From Planctomycetota bacterium (lineage in GTDB: Bacteria > Planctomycetota > DG-23 > SLPQ01), in contig JAGHCE010000039.1 in assembly GCA_021160625.1 (NCBI GenBank), positions 1-18,147 of the forward strand: DNA of 18,147 nucleotides, given 5' to 3'. Position numbers and translations under genes: made by a program. The first letter of the stretch is position 1. Every line of letters starts with the position of its first letter. Under the pieces are notes generated by a model. That model saw only the letters and a list, made by a program, of their open reading frames with translations. It was not told where the DNA came from and did not search any database. Of the stretch, positions 13,709-18,147 are shown one piece after another.

Positions 13709-14986
13709 TCAGGCGCTCTCTTTCTTGCGCGCGCGTGTGCGCTTGCGCTTTCCGAAAAGGCTCTCCTGCCCCTTCACAACCTTCGGCGTAAGCGTGTAGA
13801 CGGCGCCGGATTCCTTTCGCTCGGGAAGTTCGTACATCACGTCGAGCATTATCTCCTCGACAACGGTGCGAAGCGCCCGGGCACCGGTCTTTCGTTCGAG
13901 GGCCTTGAGAGCGATTTCCTTCAACGCTGGTCTGGTAACCTCCAGCGTCGCGTCCTCCATCTCGAAGAAGCGCTGGTACTGACGGAACAAGGCATTTTTC
14001 GGCTCGGTAAGAATCTCAACGAGGTCACCCTCCGACAGCGGCATCAGCGAGCACACCACGGGCAGCCGGCCGATGAACTCGGGGATCATCCCGTATTCCA
14101 GCACGTCGTCGGTCTCGATGTGCTCTAAGCAGAAGGCCAGGTCCTTCTCATCGCCGGCGCCGGCGCCGTCCTCGCTGCGAAAGCCGATCTGTTTCTTGCC
14201 GAGGCGCCTGCCGATAATCGTCTCAAGCCCCGAGAAAGTCCCGCCGCAGATAAAGAGTATCTGGCCCGTGTCTATCTGGATGTACTGCTGCTCTGGATGC
14301 TTGCGACCGCCCTGGGGCGGCACGTTGGCTATCGTGCCCTCGAGCATCTTCAAGAGCGCCTGCTGAACGCCCTCGCCCGAAACATCCCTGGTTATCGACA
14401 CGTTGTAGTTCGTCCGGGCGATCTTGTCTATCTCGTCGATGTATATGATGCCCCGCTCGGCGGCTTCCACGTCGTAATCGGCGTTCTGGATCAGCCGCAG
14501 CAACAGGTTCTCGACATCCTCGCCGACGTAGCCGGCCTCGGTAAGAGTCGTGGCGTCCCCTATGGCGAACGGCACGTGCAGGATGCGCGCGAGCGTTCGC
14601 GCCAGCAGCGTCTTTCCGCAGCCGGTGGGCCCTATCAGCAGGACATTACTCTTGTCCAGCTCGACGTCGTCGCGGTTCACGCGCGAAACAAGCCGCTTGT
14701 AGTGATTGTGGACCGCCACCGCCAGGACCTTCTTGGTGCGCTCCTGGCCGACCACATACTTGTCAAGCTCGGTTCTCATCATAGCCGGCGACGGAATGTC
14801 GTCGAACGGAAGAGCCTTGATGGCCCGGGTGCGCTTCTCCTGCTGAAAGAGCGTATGGCAAAAGTCCGCACACTCCCGGCAGATGAAAGTCCCCGGAGGC
14901 CCCGCCAGAAGCGGCCCAACCTCTTCGTACGTTTTGTGGCAGAAGGAACAGCGTTCCTTCGCGCCGGTCTTCTTTTTCGAAGGCAT
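13709..14986 (-). CDS. clpX: ATP-dependent Clp protease ATP-binding subunit ClpX
   Basis: A 425-aa AAA+ unfoldase that delivers substrates to ClpP. The N-terminal zinc-binding domain has CSFC (C13, C16) and CREC (C36, C39). Walker A is GPTGCGKT (119-126), the pore loop GYVG is at 152-155, Walker B is IIYIDEIDKI (180-189), and the RKH pore loop is at 228-230. The ClpP-docking IGF tripeptide is at 267-269 and the sensor region FIGRLPV follows. The C-terminal tail is basic (KRKRTRARKK). Length is normal. ATG 14986 follows GGAG with 7-nt spacing. clpP is not in the window, so the common clpP-clpX pairing is absent here. A promoter lies at 15033-15060. Confidence 0.97.
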   Translation of the reverse strand: MPSKKKTGAKERCSFCHKTYEEVGPLLAGPPGTFICRECADFCHTLFQQEKRTRAIKALPFDDIPSPAMMRTELDKYVVGQERTKKVLAVAVHNHYKRLVSRVNRDDVELDKSNVLLIGPTGCGKTLLARTLARILHVPFAIGDATTLTEAGYVGEDVENLLLRLIQNADYDVEAAERGIIYIDEIDKIARTNYNVSITRDVSGEGVQQALLKMLEGTIANVPPQGGRKHPEQQYIQIDTGQILFICGGTFSGLETIIGRRLGKKQIGFRSEDGAGAGDEKDLAFCLEHIETDDVLEYGMIPEFIGRLPVVCSLMPLSEGDLVEILTEPKNALFRQYQRFFEMEDATLEVTRPALKEIALKALERKTGARALRTVVEEIMLDVMYELPERKESGAVYTLTPKVVKGQESLFGKRKRTRARKKESA

Positions 14987-15032
14987 TGTGAGACTCCGCA
15001 GTATTCCTCTTGTGCCCTGTCTTCGGGTTCAA

Positions 15033-15060
15033 ATCTTACGCCGGGCACACTCCAAGTCAA
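15033..15060 (-). promoter_or_regulatory. Promoter for clpX
   Basis: Read on the minus strand: TTGACT (15060-15055, 5 of 6), a 16-nt spacer and TAAGAT (15038-15033, 4 of 6). The predicted start is near 15026, giving a leader of about 40 nt. The -35 box directly abuts the first base of the repeat at 15061. Confidence 0.6.
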
Positions 15061-15219
15061 GGAGGGCTTCGCCCCCTTTCTGCTATGGAGGAGGGCTTCG
15101 CCCCCTTTTTGCTACGGCGGCCACGGACGTTGTCCGAGGCAATCACTTGACCTTCCGCGGGCCAGGCTCCCCTCGCCCCTACAAATGCAATGTGGCACTG
15201 GCGGCTTGTCCACCAGTGT
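15061..15219 (+). repeat. Hairpin-rich dispersed repeat, copy C, with tandem head module
   Basis: The head GGAGGGCTTCGCCCCC is present twice, starting at 15061 and 15090 (period 29). Then come hairpin CGGAC-GTT-GTCCG (15124-15136), the core AATCACTTGACCTTCCGCGG, CCTCGCCCCTAC, TGTGGCACTGGCGG, and the closing CTTGTCCACCAGTG. CACTGG (15196-15201) pairs with CCAGTG (15213-15218), with two further G-C pairs inside a single mismatch. It belongs to the same family as 5257-5500 and 9766-9890. Confidence 0.8.
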
Positions 15220-15224
15220 TTGCG

Positions 15225-15273
15225 CCCTTTTTCCCCTCTCTCTTCCTCTTTCCCCTCTTTTTTCCTCTTTTCC
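15225..15273 (+). repeat. 49-nt uninterrupted homopyrimidine run
   Basis: Only C and T occur from 15225 to 15273, with six more pyrimidines after one G. It separates repeat copy C from a second repeat type. Possible roles include altered DNA structure or a transcription pause; nothing is proven. Confidence 0.75.
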
Positions 15274-15290
15274 GTCTCTCGGCCCTGTGC

Positions 15291-15450
15291 TAATCTGTGT
15301 AATCTGCGTAATCCGCGGAAAACCATCTTTTAGTGCGTAGGGCGGCATCGTATGCTGCCGTGCCCCTACACCGTCTTTCTCTGTGCCTCGGCGCCTCTGT
15401 GGTGAAAGAGCGATTTACAAGACGGCAAGGGCGAGACGTGTTTACACGTC
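15291..15450. repeat. Second dispersed-repeat cluster: 9-bp tandem units, hairpins and a CTCTGTG phrase
   Basis: Three 9-bp tandem units, TAATCTGTG, TAATCTGCG and TAATCCGCG, cover 15291-15317. A two-level hairpin follows at 15337-15369 (GTAGGG/CCCTAC outside; GGCGGCAT-CGT-ATGCTGCC inside, with one G-U pair). Next is a phrase built on CTCTGTG and CCTCTGTGG (15378-15402) and a 16-bp perfect palindrome at 15435-15450. From memory, the antisense translations of these phrases (peptides such as ADYADYTD and TEAPRHRE) recur as spurious proteins in many bacterial genomes. No gene is seen here. Confidence 0.6.
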
Positions 15451-15462
15451 GCCGGGCATACC

Positions 15463-15490
15463 TTGACAGCAACAGGTAGCGTCCTATAAT
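15463..15490 (+). promoter_or_regulatory. Fully consensus sigma-70 promoter for the pgsA-like gene
   Basis: TTGACA (15463-15468), a 16-nt spacer and TATAAT (15485-15490), both hexamers perfect. The predicted start is near 15497, leaving a ~93-nt leader with a TTGCAT-CCGA-ATGCAA hairpin at 15551-15566 upstream of the ribosome binding site. Confidence 0.8.
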
Positions 15491-15589
15491 CCCGGAAGCC
15501 ACTAAGGACAGGGGCCCGCCGCACGCAGTGATGCCCGCGGACGCGCCGCTTTGCATCCGAATGCAACCGGGCCTTCACGGAGCCAAGAT

Positions 15590-16162
15590 ATGGGGCGGCG
15601 CCATCTCCCAAACATCATCACCCTCGCCCGCATAATACTCAGCCCCTTCTTTATACTCTTTTTCTGCCTCGGTGGAGACTGGCTTTTTGCCGCTTTTTTC
15701 GTGGGTCTTCTCTTCGAGATAACGGATTTCCTCGACGGTCTCATCGCCAGAAGCACGAACAGGGTCACGGGATTCGGGAAGATATTCGATCCCCTGGCCG
15801 ACAGCATATCCAGGTTCACGGTTTTCCTGTGTCTGTTGTGGGGCGGGTATGCCAACGTGTTCGCGATTGCGATTATCTTTTACCGCGACGCTCTGGTGGC
15901 CAGTGTCAGGACGGTGGCGGCCTACGAGAACGTGATCGTCGCGGCGCGCTTTTCGGGGAAACTAAAGGCCGTCGTCCAGAGCATCGGCATCACGACCGTG
16001 CTTCTGGTAGTGATGTGGCACCGCCACGACGCCGATCCGCAGGCCGCATCGAGCGGCATCACCGGGGTTATAATCTGGTTTGTGGCCGTTGTGACGGGCG
16101 CCAGCGGTGTTGACTACATCAAGGCCAACTGGCACCTCATCAAGCGATTTGCCTCACGCTGA
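15590..16162 (+). CDS. pgsA: CDP-alcohol phosphatidyltransferase, PgsA-like
   Basis: A 190-aa membrane enzyme of the CDP-alcohol phosphotransferase family, most likely CDP-diacylglycerol-glycerol-3-phosphate 3-phosphatidyltransferase, which commits CDP-DAG to phosphatidylglycerol. It opens with LPNIITLARIILSPFF, the typical PgsA N-terminus. The catalytic signature is complete: D46-x2-D49-G50-x2-A53-R54-x8-G63-x3-D67-x3-D71. Four to five hydrophobic helices follow. GGAG at 15579-15582 lies 7 nt before the ATG at 15590; a start at 15551 would place a hairpin stem inside the coding region and was rejected. It is the second enzyme of this superfamily in the window after PssA. The gene stands alone behind a consensus promoter and ends 7 nt from the convergent hemB stop. 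Confidence 0.88.
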   Translation: MGRRHLPNIITLARIILSPFFILFFCLGGDWLFAAFFVGLLFEITDFLDGLIARSTNRVTGFGKIFDPLADSISRFTVFLCLLWGGYANVFAIAIIFYRDALVASVRTVAAYENVIVAARFSGKLKAVVQSIGITTVLLVVMWHRHDADPQAASSGITGVIIWFVAVVTGASGVDYIKANWHLIKRFASR

Positions 16163-16169
16163 GATATGT

Positions 16170-17141
16170 CTAACCAAGCCGCCGGGCCACGTCCATCGCC
16201 CAGTATGTCAGGATAATGTCGGCGCCTGCGCGCTTGGCCGCATACAGCATTTCCATCACCACGGCGCCTTCGTCGAGCCAGCCTTTTTCGGCCGCGGCCT
16301 TGACCATTGCGAACTCGCCGCTGACGTTGTAGACGGCAAGCGGCACATCGAAGCGCTCCCTGGCCTGCCGGACAATGTCGAGATAGGCCAACGCCGGCTT
16401 TACCATCACGATGTCGGCGCCCTCGGCGATGTCGAGCTCCACCTCGCGCAGGGCCTCCTCGGCGTTGAAGTCCATCTGGTAGCCGCGCCTGTCGCCGGAC
16501 TGCGGCGTCGATTCGGCCGCATCGCGAAACGGCCCGTAAAAGGCCGATGCGAACTTCGCCGAGTACGCCATTATCACGACATCCTTGAACCCGGCCTCGT
16601 CAAGAGCCCCCCGGATGAAGCCCACCCGGCCGTCCATCATATCACTGGGAGCGACGATGTCGGCCCCCGCCCGCGCGTGCGAGAGGGCCTCGGCGGCCAG
16701 CACCTCCAATGTCTGATCGTTGTCCACCTCGCCGGCGTCGTTTAGTATTCCGCAGTGACCGTGGTCGGTGTACTCGCACAAGCATACGTCACTTATCACG
16801 ACAAGGTCGTCGGTGGCCTCCTTGACGGCACGGATCGCCGTCTGCACGATGCCTGTCTCCAAAACGGCCTGGCTGCCCATAGAGTCTTTCTTCTCAGGAA
16901 TCCCGAAGAGAATCACCGCAGGGATTCCCAGGCGCTCGATCTCCCGGCATTCCTTGACAAGCTCATCCGTGGAAAGTTGGAAATTGCCGGGCATACTCTC
17001 AATCGGCCGCCTGACGCCTTCCCCCGGACGCACGAAAAGCGGCATCACCAGGTCGTCAACCGACAGGTGGTATCGCCTCACCATACGTCTCAAAGTCTCG
17101 TTACGCCTGAGACGCCGCATTCGCACTTCGGGAAAACCCAT
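16170..17141 (-). CDS. hemB: Delta-aminolevulinic acid dehydratase (porphobilinogen synthase)
   Basis: A cytoplasmic enzyme of tetrapyrrole synthesis that condenses two 5-aminolevulinate molecules into porphobilinogen. In numbering from the upstream ATG at 17147, the zinc site is a full cysteine type, D120-VCLCEYTDHGHCG, with C122, C124 and C132. The two substrate lysines are K198 in AYSAKFAS and K250 in VMVKPALAYLD. The RRNETLRRMVRR and MPLFVRPG segments are typical N-terminal features. Two ATGs, 17147 and 17141, are possible; GGAAGGA touches the first and sits about 7 nt from the second, so I prefer 17141 (323 aa). The gene lies a few tens of bases after the TPR gene on the same strand, so the two may be cotranscribed. 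Confidence 0.95.
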   Translation of the reverse strand: MGFPEVRMRRLRRNETLRRMVRRYHLSVDDLVMPLFVRPGEGVRRPIESMPGNFQLSTDELVKECREIERLGIPAVILFGIPEKKDSMGSQAVLETGIVQTAIRAVKEATDDLVVISDVCLCEYTDHGHCGILNDAGEVDNDQTLEVLAAEALSHARAGADIVAPSDMMDGRVGFIRGALDEAGFKDVVIMAYSAKFASAFYGPFRDAAESTPQSGDRRGYQMDFNAEEALREVELDIAEGADIVMVKPALAYLDIVRQARERFDVPLAVYNVSGEFAMVKAAAEKGWLDEGAVVMEMLYAAKRAGADIILTYWAMDVARRLG

Positions 17142-17174
17142 ATTCATTCCTTCCGTTCGGCCGAGGACACGCGC

Positions 17175-18147
17175 TCAAACCCCGCCGTCAGCAGCCGCTG
17201 CAGGCGCGTCCGGGCCGGGTGCAGCCTTCCCGGGCTCCTGCGGCCCGGCCGGCTGGTGGGCATCCGGCTTGGTCTTGGCGCGCTGACGGGGCGTCGTCGC
17301 CTCCTTTATCTTGTCGTCGAGCTGCTTTCGCAGGCCCGGCGCAGCCCGGTCAAGCTGCGGCCAGGCGTCATCGGCGGCCTGGGCGGCCTTGAGATTGGCC
17401 ACGCCCCTTTGCCAATCGCCCTGCTTGAAGAAAAGATTGCCCATCTGCAGGTATGCCATCGCTAAGTCCGGCTTGAACTTGACGGCGAGACCATACAAGT
17501 CGATAGCCTTCTGGTCGTCGCCGCGCAGGCGGTGGATGTCGGCCAGGAGATGATAGGCGGCGGCAAAGTCGGCCTTGGTCATAATCGCGAGCTCAAGGGA
17601 TTTCTCCGCCCGGGCATAGTCCTTGAGCAAAAAACAGCACACGCCAAGCTCGTAAAAAGCGTACGCAGAATCGCCGCCCCGCCTGATTCTCTCTTCGAGC
17701 CGCCGCACCACCTGCCGGAGTTTCTCCCCCTGAAGGTTACCACTAAAAAACGGCGGGTAGGTGGCACTTGCGTCGTACCGGGCGATGATATCGGCGCTTT
17801 TCGGGACATCCGGCACGATCACGGCGGACATATCGTCCCAGTAGACGGGCTTCCAGCCCTTCCGGAAATTCCCCGCCTTCGCCCATTCCTGCGGAACCAG
17901 TGCGAAGGAAACCCCCCACTCGTCGATCTTTCGTAAGAACTCGCCGTCGGACGCGGACCCGCCTGCGCCACCGAATGCCCACAGCGCCGCCTCGGACGCC
18001 TCCCGTGAGGCTCCAAGCGGCCTGCCGCCCGCCACGGCCCGGACCCGGTCGGCGGTCTGCCACTGGAGGTACCCCGCCCAGGCCGGGTGCACCAGGGCAA
18101 GCCCCGAGAGCCGCTGGTCGGTTACAAACGACACCGCCTCCGAGGGA
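17175..18147 (-). CDS. Membrane glycosyltransferase-like / TPR protein, C-terminal part (5' end outside window)
   Basis: The frame is open through the window edge; the GTG at 18134 is probably internal. The visible ~323 residues begin with a soluble region containing a GWKPVYWDDMSAVIVPDV segment, similar in style to the C-terminal end of the GT39-like protein at 7679 (GWKPVFRDP). This suggests the missing part is a polytopic GT-C-like membrane protein; that is inference. About three tetratricopeptide repeats follow, with starts near AYAFYELGVCCF, AAAYHLLADIHR and AMAYLQMGNLFF (roughly residues 160-265 of the visible part). A Pro/Ala/Lys-rich disordered tail ends the protein. TPRs usually mediate protein interactions. 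It stands directly upstream of hemB. Confidence 0.7.
   Translation of the reverse strand, partial: PSEAVSFVTDQRLSGLALVHPAWAGYLQWQTADRVRAVAGGRPLGASREASEAALWAFGGAGGSASDGEFLRKIDEWGVSFALVPQEWAKAGNFRKGWKPVYWDDMSAVIVPDVPKSADIIARYDASATYPPFFSGNLQGEKLRQVVRRLEERIRRGGDSAYAFYELGVCCFLLKDYARAEKSLELAIMTKADFAAAYHLLADIHRLRGDDQKAIDLYGLAVKFKPDLAMAYLQMGNLFFKQGDWQRGVANLKAAQAADDAWPQLDRAAPGLRKQLDDKIKEATTPRQRAKTKPDAHQPAGPQEPGKAAPGPDAPAAAADGGV

Noticed and set aside
15291..15317. Iterons of a replication origin (three 9-bp tandem units)
   Set aside because: There is no DnaA-box cluster, rep gene or AT-rich unwinding region nearby; the units fit better with a dispersed repeat.
15057..15348. Minus-strand frames of 78-89 aa in the clpX/pgsA gap
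   Set aside because: They are translations of the hairpin repeats and the homopyrimidine tract; similar peptides arise from copy A, showing repeat origin rather than a gene.

Overview
This is a GC-rich bacterial chromosome segment, packed with housekeeping and biosynthetic genes and without rRNA, tRNA, transposase, phage or CRISPR signatures. The gene set points to a diderm bacterium using phosphatidylethanolamine and phosphatidylglycerol-type lipids: psd plus pssA, a pgsA-like synthase, a PF12831-type FAD oxidoreductase, a sugar-phosphate isomerase-like TIM barrel and polytopic glycosyltransferase-like proteins. The PF12831-type enzyme and the intergenic repeats suggest a planctomycete-like or related candidate-phylum lineage. 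That placement is inference; no marker here fixes the taxon.

Layout. (1) 1-3212, plus strand: the 3' end of an FAD-dependent oxidoreductase overlaps a type-4 uracil-DNA glycosylase. A near-consensus promoter then drives a CxxCxxCC (YkgJ-type) domain that runs in frame, with no stop, into phosphatidylserine decarboxylase, followed by pssA with a 4-nt overlap. The last two enzymes make phosphatidylethanolamine from CDP-diacylglycerol and serine. (2) 3383-5255, plus: a sugar phosphate isomerase/epimerase-like TIM barrel and a multi-pass membrane protein with an acidic Ala/Pro/Glu insert. (3) 5539-9628, minus: a tight operon of a polytopic GT39-like glycosyltransferase, a CYTH protein, a divergent PurE and MtnA. 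(4) 10027-11786, plus: enolase and an FtsB/DivIC-like protein. (5) 11884-13513, minus: a class V aminotransferase overlapping a short N-acetylglutamate-synthase-like acetyltransferase. (6) 13709-14986, minus: ClpX. (7) 15590-16162, plus: a pgsA-like phosphatidyltransferase. (8) 16170-18147, minus: a truncated membrane/TPR protein followed by HemB.

The most distinctive signal is non-coding. The three large intergenic gaps (5256-5538, 9680-10026, 14987-15589) hold copies of one modular, hairpin-rich repeat family. Its loops and flanks are conserved while stem bases change in compensating pairs, which suggests a structured RNA or DNA element. Two of the copies sit immediately behind the -35 boxes of outward-facing promoters. 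The third gap also carries a second repeat type and a 49-nt homopyrimidine run. The other main curiosity is the YkgJ-Psd reading frame, which has an internal Shine-Dalgarno and ATG exactly at the normal Psd start. I see no clearly new defence or mobile system; the repeat family and the Psd fusion are the best leads.
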